A stretch of 64,000 nt of DNA. Origin: Ferranicluibacter rubi (GTDB taxonomy: Bacteria > Pseudomonadota > Alphaproteobacteria > Rhizobiales > Rhizobiaceae). The notes below the pieces were generated by a model. It worked only from the letters and a program-made list of their open reading frames with translations. It was not told the origin of the DNA and did not search any database. Below are positions 9,582 through 16,516 of this stretch, piece after piece. Every line of letters begins with the position of its first letter. Position 1 is the first letter of the stretch. Where the stretch lies: NCBI RefSeq assembly GCF_011603255.1, contig NZ_JAANCM010000001.1:310001-374000 (forward strand), read 5' to 3'. Made by a program: the position numbers and the translations under genes.

Positions 9582-10013
9582 TTAGCGGGACGCCTCGTTC
9601 GCCCGCATCGGCATGCTGTCGATCAGGCCGAAGAGCTGATCCGGCGCCACCGGCTTATCTGCCCGCAACTTGATGCCGCCGTCCTTGCCGACGAGGATCG
9701 CAGTGAACCGCCTGCCCTCATCGATGCCGGCGTCGTTGCGAAGTTCTTGCGCCGTGACAGCAGCCGCCTTGCCGTAGATCGGTTTTACGGTGTCGCCCAC
9801 AACTTCGAGGACCACCATATCGCGATCTGCGAGGGCTTTCGTATCGTCGACAAGAAGCCGCCGCTGCTCTGTCGCATCGGGATCTCCGGGGTTTGCGAAG
9901 ACGATGAGCACACGGTTCTTCCAGCCGAAGGCATCGAGGCCAGCGGCGCTGGCGGCTGATGTACCGGTGGCGACGAGAAGGGTGAGTGCGACCGTCTTGA
10001 GACTGCGGATCAT
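9582..10013 (-). CDS. Exported DUF4174-domain protein
   Basis: A 143-residue protein with a signal peptide (about 1-23, ending ASAA) followed by a compact alpha/beta domain: WKNRVLIVFANPGDPDATEQRRLL and RRFTAILVGKDGGIKLR are the diagnostic DUF4174 stretches. The arrangement is thioredoxin-like in pattern but has no CxxC and no cysteine in the mature part, so a redox role is unlikely. The biochemical function is unknown. It is a periplasmic singleton between the GDPD gene and mntH, both on the same strand. Confidence 0.82.
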   Translation of the reverse strand: MIRSLKTVALTLLVATGTSAASAAGLDAFGWKNRVLIVFANPGDPDATEQRRLLVDDTKALADRDMVVLEVVGDTVKPIYGKAAAVTAQELRNDAGIDEGRRFTAILVGKDGGIKLRADKPVAPDQLFGLIDSMPMRANEASR

Positions 10014-10089
10014 CGGGGATCTCCTTCATGCGGCAAACGCCGTGCGTCGGCGCGGCGTTCCTTCACATCCCCGTCAGCGCTCGTGGCGG

Positions 10090-11457
10090 TCAGGCGATGA
10101 AGGTATCGTAAAGCAGCTTGACGTTGAGCACGACGATGATCGTGGCGACCAGCCAGGCAAGCACCCCGACCCAGCGGGCGACGACAAAAGTGCCCATCTT
10201 TTCCCGGTTGGTGACAAAGCTGACGAGCGGGATAACCGCGAAGGGCAGCTGCATGGAGAGCACGACCTGGCTCAGCACCAGAAGCTCGGCCGTGCCCCGT
10301 TCGCCATAGAGATAGGTGATGACGACGACGGGCACGATGGCGATGCCCCGGGTGATGAGACGGCGTGCCCAATTGGGGATCGTCAGCCGCAGGAAGCCTT
10401 CCATGACGATCTGGCCGGCAAGGGTCGCCGTGACGGTGGAGTTGAGGCCGGAGGCAAGAAGCGCCACGGCGAAGAGCGTCGAGGCGATGCCGAGGCCCAG
10501 CAGGGGCGAGAGAAGCTCGTAGGCCTGCTCGATTTCCGCGACGTCGGTGCGGCCATTGGCATGGAAGACGGAGGCTGCGACGATGAGGATGGCGGCATTG
10601 ATGAACAGCGCCAGCATGAGCGCGATCGTGCTGTCGAGGGTCGCCCATTTGATGGCCTCGCGCTTGCCCGGCTCGGTCCGCTCGAACTGGCGCGTCTGGA
10701 CGATGGACGAGTGGAGATAGAGATTGTGCGGCATGACCGTGGCGCCGATGATGCCGATGGCGATGTAGAGCATGGCCGGATTGGTGACGACCTCCGTCGA
10801 GGGCAGGAAGCCCTGCAGGACGGCCGCGACCGGCGGGGCCGCCGCCGCGATCTGCACGATGAAACAGAGGGCGATGATGCCGAGCAGCGCCATGACGAAG
10901 GCTTCCAGGAAGCGGAAGCCCTTCTGCATCAGATAAAGAAGCAGGATGGCATCGAGCGCGGTGATCAGCGCGCCGGCGATCAGGGGAATGCCGAACAGCA
11001 GCTTCAGCGCGATCGCCGTACCGATGACCTCCGCAAGGTCGCAGGCGATGATGGCGAGTTCGCAGGCGATCCAGAGAACGAAGCCGACGGGCTTTGGATA
11101 GGCATCGCGACAGGCCTGCGCCAGATCCCGGCCCGTGGCGATGCCGAGGCGCGCCGCCAGCGCCTGCAGCAGAATAGCCATGAGGTTGGAGAGCAGAATG
11201 ACGGTCAGCAGCGTGTAGCCGAACTGGGCGCCGCCGGCGATGTCGGTCGCCCAGTTGCCGGGGTCCATGTAGCCGACCGACACCATGTAACCCGGGCCGA
11301 CAAATGCAAGGAACCGCCGGAACCACGTGCCGCCGGTGGGCACCGCGACGGTCGAATGCACATCGGCGAGACTCTGGCGTCCCTCCTCTTCCGAATGGTT
11401 GAACCGCCAGCTGGAGCGGGTCTCGCGCTGGTTCAGTGAAGCGTCGGGGGTGGCCAT
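10090..11457 (-). CDS. mntH: Nramp-family divalent metal (Mn2+) / proton symporter
   Basis: Imports Mn2+ with H+ across the inner membrane. About eleven membrane helices are visible. The signature DPGNWATD starts at Asp65 (metal ligands Asp65/Asn68) and the second metal-site helix reads [13 protein letters not shown]; both are the hallmark of MntH. I chose the ATG at 11457, nine bases after a GGAG, giving 455 residues; an upstream TTG at 11481 is possible. The N-terminal cytoplasmic tail of about 45 residues is longer than in E. coli MntH. The neighbouring divergent gene is an MntR regulator, and a palindrome at 11524-11536 between them is the likely operator, which supports manganese as the substrate. 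Confidence 0.94.
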   Translation of the reverse strand: MATPDASLNQRETRSSWRFNHSEEEGRQSLADVHSTVAVPTGGTWFRRFLAFVGPGYMVSVGYMDPGNWATDIAGGAQFGYTLLTVILLSNLMAILLQALAARLGIATGRDLAQACRDAYPKPVGFVLWIACELAIIACDLAEVIGTAIALKLLFGIPLIAGALITALDAILLLYLMQKGFRFLEAFVMALLGIIALCFIVQIAAAAPPVAAVLQGFLPSTEVVTNPAMLYIAIGIIGATVMPHNLYLHSSIVQTRQFERTEPGKREAIKWATLDSTIALMLALFINAAILIVAASVFHANGRTDVAEIEQAYELLSPLLGLGIASTLFAVALLASGLNSTVTATLAGQIVMEGFLRLTIPNWARRLITRGIAIVPVVVITYLYGERGTAELLVLSQVVLSMQLPFAVIPLVSFVTNREKMGTFVVARWVGVLAWLVATIIVVLNVKLLYDTFIA

Positions 11458-11523
11458 CGGGGCAGTCTCCGGATGCGGCAAGGCGTCAAAGGCGGAAAAT
11501 TAGGGCAGGCCCCAACATTATGC

Positions 11524-11536
11524 AATATGCTATATT
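11524..11536. promoter_or_regulatory. Candidate MntR operator in the mntH-mntR intergenic region
   Basis: AATAT-GCT-ATATT is a perfect inverted repeat in an AT-rich pocket 67 bp upstream of mntH. Its right half with flanks (GCTATATTT) resembles the half-site of enterobacterial MntR boxes. Inference from symmetry and position. Confidence 0.5.
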
Positions 11537-11719
11537 TCATCGATCTTGCTTTTTTCCGCAGTGCGGTGTCATTGTAGCGGTGCACGCATTGTGGCGGTGC
11601 CCGAATTGTGACGGTGGAAGAGCGGATAAAGCCATTCGGCAAATCCGGCGCGCATGCTAGACACGCAAAAACCGATGCCATGCCCATTCAGGCATACGAA
11701 CTGGAAGGATCAGGAATAC

Positions 11720-12169
11720 GTGGCGCGTCGAACCATTCCCCGCGCGGATCCCCTTCCGGACGCCGACATTCACTCCGAGGGCTTTCGCCAGACACGGGAA
11801 GCGCGGCGCGGCGCTCTGGTCGAGGACTATGTCGAGCTCATCGCCGACCTGATCGATGACGGCAACGAGGCGCGTCAGGTGGATATCGCCGCCCGTCTCG
11901 GCGTGGCGCAACCGACCGTTGCTAAGATGCTGGCACGGCTCGCCGCCGATGGCCTCGTCTCTCGCAAGCCCTATCGCGGCGTGTTCCTGACGGAGGCCGG
12001 GCAGAAGATGGCGGCCGAAAGCCGCGAGCGTCACCAGACCGTGGAGCAGTTTCTGCGTTGTCTCGGCGTCAGCCCGGAGACGGCCCGCATCGATGCCGAA
12101 GGCATCGAGCACCATGTCAGCGACGAGACGCTCGCCGCTTTCCGCCGTCTGATTGCGGACAGGTCCTAG
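11720..12169 (+). CDS. mntR: Manganese-responsive transcriptional regulator MntR (DtxR family)
   Basis: Binds Mn2+ and represses manganese import genes. A winged-helix domain (about 35-90, with recognition region [19 protein letters not shown]) is followed by the metal-binding/dimer domain containing His105, Glu127, Glu130 and His131 (AEGIEHHVS), the ligand set of MntR. The text [22 protein letters not shown] closely follows E. coli MntR as I remember it. I prefer the GTG at 11720, preceded by AAGGATCAGGA, giving 149 residues close to the family's usual 140-155. In-frame ATGs at 11654 and 11675 lack ribosome sites. Its TAG stop is the first triplet of the palindromic repeat at 12167. It diverges from mntH. 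Confidence 0.92.
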   Translation: MARRTIPRADPLPDADIHSEGFRQTREARRGALVEDYVELIADLIDDGNEARQVDIAARLGVAQPTVAKMLARLAADGLVSRKPYRGVFLTEAGQKMAAESRERHQTVEQFLRCLGVSPETARIDAEGIEHHVSDETLAAFRRLIADRS

Positions 12170-12264
12170 AGCGTTTCCGCGAATCGCGGAAACGCTCTAT
12201 CTCATTGTTTTAACGCAATTCCGGACGCAAAACCGCTGCGCACTTTTGCTGGAATTTCTCTAGA
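12167..12264. repeat. Rhizobial palindromic repeat between convergent mntR and the antiporter gene
   Basis: Starts TAGAGC with a perfect 15-bp inverted repeat around one base (12168-12198, arms AGAGCGTTTCCGCGA), continues through TTGTTTTAACGCAATTCCGGACG and ends TTTCTCTAGA. This is the dispersed intergenic element typical of Rhizobiaceae, as I recall it. Its left end forms the mntR stop codon (12167-12169) and its right end the antiporter stop codon (12260-12262, minus strand). The hairpin may also act as a terminator, although no T run follows. Confidence 0.85.
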
Positions 12265-13354
12265 GCCCGAGGCAGGACAGCATGATGAAGGTGGCGAACA
12301 GCACGAAATGGGTCATGCCTTCGATGGCATTGGTCTCGCCATCGTTGAGGTTGATGGCGGCGACGATCAGCGTGATGGTGATCATGACCGTCTGCACCGG
12401 GGTCATCGCCATGATGAACGGCTGGCCTGTGTAAAGCGCGATGGCCTCCATGACCGGGACGGTGAGGATGACCGTCGATAGTGAGGCACCCAGAGCGATG
12501 TTGACCACCGATTGCATGTGATTGGCGAGCGCCGAGCGCATGGCCGTCATGATCTCGGGCGCGGCCGAGATGGCAGCGACCACGATGGCGGCGAGAACCG
12601 GCGGCGCGCCGGTGCCCTCCAGGCCCGTATTGAGCAGCGTCGACATGATCTCGGCGAGAACACCGATGACGACGATGCCGAAAACCAGAACGCCGATGGA
12701 GAGCGTCGTGCTCTCGGGCTCCTCGACATGGCCGCCAGCACTTTCGCGACGCGTCTTCGGATAGCTGTAGCTGAAGAAATAGCTGTGTGCACCGACCTGC
12801 ATGCGCAGGAACACGGCGTAGAGCATGATCATGGCGACGATGGTGAAGGCGGAATAGAAGTGCCACTTCGCTTGCGGAATGAATTCCGGCACGATCATAG
12901 AAATGCTCATGGCCGTCAGGATCATGACGCAATAGGTGCGGCTGGAATCATCGTTATAGGGCTGCTCGCCATGCTTCAGGCCACCCAGAAGCGCGGCGAT
13001 GCCGAGAATGCCGTTGATATCGAGCATGGCGGCGGAATAGATCGTATCGCGCACCAGCGTCGGCGAACTCTCGGGCGAACTCATCATGATCGCGAGGATG
13101 ACCACCTCGACCAGCACGGCCGACAGCGTCAGGATCATCGTGCCATAGGGATCGCCAACCTTGGTCGCGAGGATTTCCGCATGGTGCGCCACCCGCATGG
13201 AGGCGAGAATGATGGCGGCGATGAGGAACACGGCACCGGCGAGCGATGCCACTTGCCCCATGCCGATCAGCGTGTGCTCTGCGGAAAAACCGGCGATACC
13301 GGCAGCAATGGCAACGAGGATGAGCCGCTCTGAGCGGATGAGGGTAGAGAGCAC
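12260..13354 (-). CDS. chaA: Ca2+/H+ (cation/proton) antiporter, ChaA/CAX type
   Basis: A 364-residue integral membrane protein with ten to eleven predicted helices in two homologous halves. Each half has the acidic exchanger motif: GTMILTLSAVLVEVVIL (about residues 70-87) and AAPEIMTAMRSALAN (about 269-283). A hydrophilic loop (PKTRRESAGGHVEEPEST, about 200-217) separates the halves. The architecture is that of cation/H+ exchangers exporting Ca2+ (or Na+/K+) from the cytoplasm. It stands alone and converges on mntR with the repeat between them. The cation actually transported is not determined by sequence. Confidence 0.88.
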   Translation of the reverse strand: MLSTLIRSERLILVAIAAGIAGFSAEHTLIGMGQVASLAGAVFLIAAIILASMRVAHHAEILATKVGDPYGTMILTLSAVLVEVVILAIMMSSPESSPTLVRDTIYSAAMLDINGILGIAALLGGLKHGEQPYNDDSSRTYCVMILTAMSISMIVPEFIPQAKWHFYSAFTIVAMIMLYAVFLRMQVGAHSYFFSYSYPKTRRESAGGHVEEPESTTLSIGVLVFGIVVIGVLAEIMSTLLNTGLEGTGAPPVLAAIVVAAISAAPEIMTAMRSALANHMQSVVNIALGASLSTVILTVPVMEAIALYTGQPFIMAMTPVQTVMITITLIVAAINLNDGETNAIEGMTHFVLFATFIMLSCLGL

Positions 13355-13609
13355 GGCGCCTCGCTCGTCTGGATGCTGGAATGCGACTGGGTCGGCCTGA
13401 CGTCGTCGAGAAATGCAAGTATAGGTGCCGGCAGACGCATTTCATTAAAAGCGCTGCGCGTGGACGGACAAGGATTATTTTCCTCGCATTCTTTACTTAA
13501 TGCTGTTTTTTGGCTAGTCTCCTGCCGGATAGAGGAGAGGTTCCGCTTCCCCGGACATGTCATCCGGACACCTTGACCAGGACACCAAGATTACCAGGAC
13601 CCCGGGACG

Positions 13610-14269
13610 ATGCTGTCACATGAGCGTATCTGGCATGCGATAGACGCCTTGGCGGAGCGGCACCAGATGTCGCCGTCGGGACTTGCCCGGCGTGCCGGCC
13701 TCGATCCGACGTCGTTCAACAAATCCAAGCGCCAGTCCGCCGATGGACGTGAGCGCTGGCCATCCACGGAATCCATCGCCAAGGTTCTCGACGCGACAGG
13801 TTCGACCATCGGGCAGTTCATGGAATTCCTGCGGCCGGACGGCGGCAAGGGCTACGACAGCGCGGAAACGCTGGCTCCGTCCAGTGCCATTCCGCTCCTC
13901 GGCTTTGCGCAGGCGGGTGCCGGCGGCTTTTTCGACGATGGCGGCTTTCCCGCGGGCCAGGGCTGGGATGTGGTCGATTTTCCCGCGGCCGGCACGAAAA
14001 CGGGCGTCTACGCGCTGGAGATTCAGGGCGACAGCATGCAGCCGCTTTACCGGGATGGCGATGTGCTGATCGTGGAGCCAGGCGCGCAGGTTCGCCGTGG
14101 CGACCGTGTCGTCGTCAAGACCACCGAAGGCGAGGTCATGGCCAAGGTGCTGATGCGGCAAAGCGCGCGCGGTATCGATCTTCACTCCCTCAATCCCGAA
14201 CATCCGAACCGCAGCTTCGACCTTTCCGAGGTGGAGTGGATTGCCCGGATCATCTGGGCGAGCCAGTAG
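13610..14269 (+). CDS. LexA-like regulator: HTH domain plus S24 self-cleavage domain
   Basis: A 219-residue cytoplasmic protein. Residues 1-75 form a helix-turn-helix (SPSGLARRAGLDPTSFNKSKR). Residues 95-219 form an S24/LexA-type peptidase domain with Ser142 (GDSMQPLYRDGDVLIV) and Lys179 (EVMAKVL); their 37-residue spacing equals that of E. coli LexA Ser119/Lys156. An Ala-Gly cleavage candidate lies in FAQAGAGG at about 103, so damage-triggered autocleavage is possible. It is not LexA itself, since the DNA-binding half differs. No other phage gene is near, so it looks like a resident chromosomal regulator. The SNase-like gene follows after 13 bp. Confidence 0.85.
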   Translation: MLSHERIWHAIDALAERHQMSPSGLARRAGLDPTSFNKSKRQSADGRERWPSTESIAKVLDATGSTIGQFMEFLRPDGGKGYDSAETLAPSSAIPLLGFAQAGAGGFFDDGGFPAGQGWDVVDFPAAGTKTGVYALEIQGDSMQPLYRDGDVLIVEPGAQVRRGDRVVVKTTEGEVMAKVLMRQSARGIDLHSLNPEHPNRSFDLSEVEWIARIIWASQ

Positions 14270-14282
14270 GACCGTTTTCCTC

Positions 14283-15035
14283 ATGCAACGTTCCCTGCTT
14301 CGTATTGGCGGCCCCACGCTCTGCGTCGTCCTGACCCTCGGCCTGCTTCTGGCGGGCAAGTCGGCGATCACGGGAGCGGAGAGCACGGCCGTACCGGAAA
14401 TGACGCTGGAAACGCCCGATCTCAGCGACGTGCCGACGATCGGCGAAGATCCTGCTGTCAGTAATGATGTCCCCGCCGATCCCGACACGGAGGCGATGCC
14501 GTTTTCTCCCGACGTGCAGACGCCGGAGGTTGACGTGACACCGGTCCCGGTTCCCGAGCCGCCGGCGGTGGACTCGGAATCCCTGGAGCCGCCAAGCGAG
14601 GTGCCGGTCGATCCGGCCACGCTGGAGGAGACCATTCTCCGGCATCCCGTTGCTCTGTCGGCCGGTCTTGTCCAGTTCGAGGGACGAACGATCCAGATCG
14701 CGGGCGTCAAGCCGCAATCGGCCGGCCGGATCTGCCGGGCGACGACGGGTGACTGGCCGTGTGGCACCGTTGCCCGCACCGCCTTTCGCAATTTCATTCG
14801 CGCCCGGGCCTTCACCTGCCAGACGCCGAAAGGCGGATGGAGCGGAACGGTGACGGCGCGCTGCACGGTCGGCACCGATGATCCCGCGCTCTGGCTTGCC
14901 CGTAATGGCTGGGCGGAGGTGGACGGAGACGATACCGCCCTGACGGCAGCGGTAGCATCCGCGAAGACTACGGCAAAGGGTTTCTACCGCGTCGGCACGG
15001 AGCCCTCACTGCCTTCTCAGGGTGTTGCGCCTTGA
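14283..15035 (+). CDS. Exported protein with a degenerate SNase (thermonuclease)-like domain
   Basis: A 250-residue protein: N-terminal signal/anchor (about 1-30), then a 90-residue acidic, proline-rich linker (many PEVPV/PDTEAM-type stretches), then a C-terminal domain of about 130 residues with the SNase layout: VQFEGRTIQIAGVKP, WPCGTVARTAF, FTCQT, ARCTVG, LARNGWAEV and a final KGFYR. The usual catalytic Arg/Glu of active thermonucleases is not evident, so it may be structural or binding only. Cysteine pairs in the domain suit a periplasmic location. I chose the ATG at 14283, with AGGA at 14268; it follows the LexA-like gene by 13 bp, suggesting co-transcription. Confidence 0.68.
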   Translation: MQRSLLRIGGPTLCVVLTLGLLLAGKSAITGAESTAVPEMTLETPDLSDVPTIGEDPAVSNDVPADPDTEAMPFSPDVQTPEVDVTPVPVPEPPAVDSESLEPPSEVPVDPATLEETILRHPVALSAGLVQFEGRTIQIAGVKPQSAGRICRATTGDWPCGTVARTAFRNFIRARAFTCQTPKGGWSGTVTARCTVGTDDPALWLARNGWAEVDGDDTALTAAVASAKTTAKGFYRVGTEPSLPSQGVAP

Positions 15036-15153
15036 TGTCTCGAACGAGGTACCGCCTGAGGTAGACCTTCCAAAGGCTCGGCGTCTCCGGCAGATGTCTT
15101 GCAACAGGCCTTCAGCGACTATACGTGCGGGGCGGATGAACCCCGGAGATCGC

Positions 15154-15564
15154 ATGTCCCAAACTTTGACCCACCAGGAAGCCCTGATCCACGTCATGGT
15201 CATGATGTCCGCGGTCGATAGCGCCATGAGCGACGAGGAGCTGGAGCGGATCGGCAAGCTCTCCCGTATCCTGCCCGTCTTCGACGACTTCGACGCAGAC
15301 GACCTCGTGCCCGTGGCACAGCGCTGCGCGACCCTGCTGTCGGCACCCGAGGGGCTGGATATTCTGCTGGAGCTGGTGCGGGAAGCACTGCCGCCGCGGC
15401 TGTTCGAGACGGCCTATGCGCTGGCCGTCGATATTGCGGCGGTCGATCTCAATATCCGCACGGAGGAGCTGCGGCTCCTTGCTTTGCTGCGCGACCGTCT
15501 CGGCCTCGACAAGCTCGTCTGCGCCGCCATCGAGCGTGGCGCGCAGGCCCGCATGCGGCACTGA
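15154..15564 (+). CDS. TerB-family (tellurite-resistance TerB-like) protein
   Basis: A 136-residue all-helical cytoplasmic protein. Acidic helices MMSAVDSAMSDEELERIGKL and AVDIAAVDLNIRTEELRLLALL match the paired metal-binding helices of the TerB-like fold; both halves carry the DxxMSDEE/DLNIRTEE acidic pattern. The ATG at 15154 follows CGGAGAT. No other ter gene is present, so tellurite resistance should not be inferred. The family is widespread in alphaproteobacteria with unknown role. Confidence 0.82.
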   Translation: MSQTLTHQEALIHVMVMMSAVDSAMSDEELERIGKLSRILPVFDDFDADDLVPVAQRCATLLSAPEGLDILLELVREALPPRLFETAYALAVDIAAVDLNIRTEELRLLALLRDRLGLDKLVCAAIERGAQARMRH

Positions 15565-15584
15565 ATAGACGCCCGGAAGCGCGA

Positions 15585-16463
15585 TCAGTAGATACCGGTC
15601 GGGAAATACCGCAGATAGATTTCGTTGAGGCGGCCGCTGCGGGATAGCTCAAGAAGCGCGTGATCCAGCGCCTGCGTCAGGGCCGGATCGCCCTTCCGGT
15701 TCATGATCGCCAGGCCTTCGCCGAGGAAGTGCTCGGAGACATAGGCGCCTCCGACGAGCGTGCAGCAAGCTGCCGCATCGGCCGAGGCTGCCCAGAAGGA
15801 CAGCTGCATGCCGTCCGAGAAGACCGCATTCACCGTGCCCGCCTTCAAGGCCTGCAGCATGGCCGCCCGATCGGGAAAGGCCTGTGCGGTGGCTGCCGGA
15901 AAGAACGCCTTGAACATGGCCTCATGCGTCGTGCCCGCGACGACGCCGACCGGCTTTGCAAGGATTGCCGACAGCTCGACTTTGGCTGCCGCGCTGGGTG
16001 ATGTCCGAGCGGCAAAGCGGGCGGGGAGACGCAGGAACGGCCGCGTGAAGGCGAAGCGCTGGCGAAGGTCGTCCGTCATATCAACGCCCGCAAGGACAGC
16101 CTCGCCCTGCCCCTCCTCCAGCGCCGGCTGCAGTTCCTCGAAGGTTACGGCCTGAATCTGGCACTTCGTCTCGATCTCCAAAACCCGGCAGATCTCGCGG
16201 GCGAGATCGACGTGGAAGCCGGACAGCTTCTGCGATTGATCGATGAAGTTGAACGGCGGGAAATCGACGGTGGTCAGGAACCGCAAGCGTGCAAGCCCAC
16301 TGAGATCCGGCTTTGCGATCCGCTCGCGGGCGTCGAAGGACAAAGGCAGCTCGCGCATGGGCTCTGCCGCGTGCACTGCGATACCCCCTATCCAAGCCGT
16401 CACAAAGATGATTAAGATTATCCTAATGATCGGTTGAATTGAGAAAATCCGTATCATTCTCAT
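15585..16463 (-). CDS. Periplasmic amino-acid-type solute-binding protein (SBP_bac_3)
   Basis: About 292 residues: a hydrophobic signal peptide (FSIQPIIRIILIIFVTAWIGGIAVHA) then the type 3 solute-binding fold, with LRFLTTVDFPPFNFIDQSQKLSGFHVDL (ligand-binding start), AVLAGVDMTDDLRQRFAFTRPF, VGVVAGTTHEAMF and a typical end GRLNEIYLRYFPTG. Proteins of this family deliver amino acids or opines to ABC permeases, or act as sensors. No permease or ATPase gene is adjacent, so it is an orphan. The start is uncertain (TTG 16466, ATG 16463 or ATG 16457). It diverges from the glycosyltransferase gene with only about 50 bp between starts. Confidence 0.85.
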   Translation of the reverse strand: MRMIRIFSIQPIIRIILIIFVTAWIGGIAVHAAEPMRELPLSFDARERIAKPDLSGLARLRFLTTVDFPPFNFIDQSQKLSGFHVDLAREICRVLEIETKCQIQAVTFEELQPALEEGQGEAVLAGVDMTDDLRQRFAFTRPFLRLPARFAARTSPSAAAKVELSAILAKPVGVVAGTTHEAMFKAFFPAATAQAFPDRAAMLQALKAGTVNAVFSDGMQLSFWAASADAAACCTLVGGAYVSEHFLGEGLAIMNRKGDPALTQALDHALLELSRSGRLNEIYLRYFPTGIY

Positions 16464-16516
16464 CAAATTCCGGCTTCAGGTCTTCAAGGGCCGACGCTGT
16501 CTGCGACGAGGTGTTC

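Noticed and set aside
9790-11439. 549-codon plus-strand frame opposite mntH
   Set aside because: Extremely biased composition (runs of Asp, Gly, Arg, His) typical of an antisense frame; mntH motifs are complete on the other strand.
13610-14269. Prophage repressor
   Set aside because: The S24/HTH layout fits a phage repressor, but no integrase, structural or lysis gene is nearby and neighbours are chromosomal.
15154-15564. Tellurite resistance locus
   Set aside because: Only a TerB-like fold is present; no terACDEZ genes accompany it.
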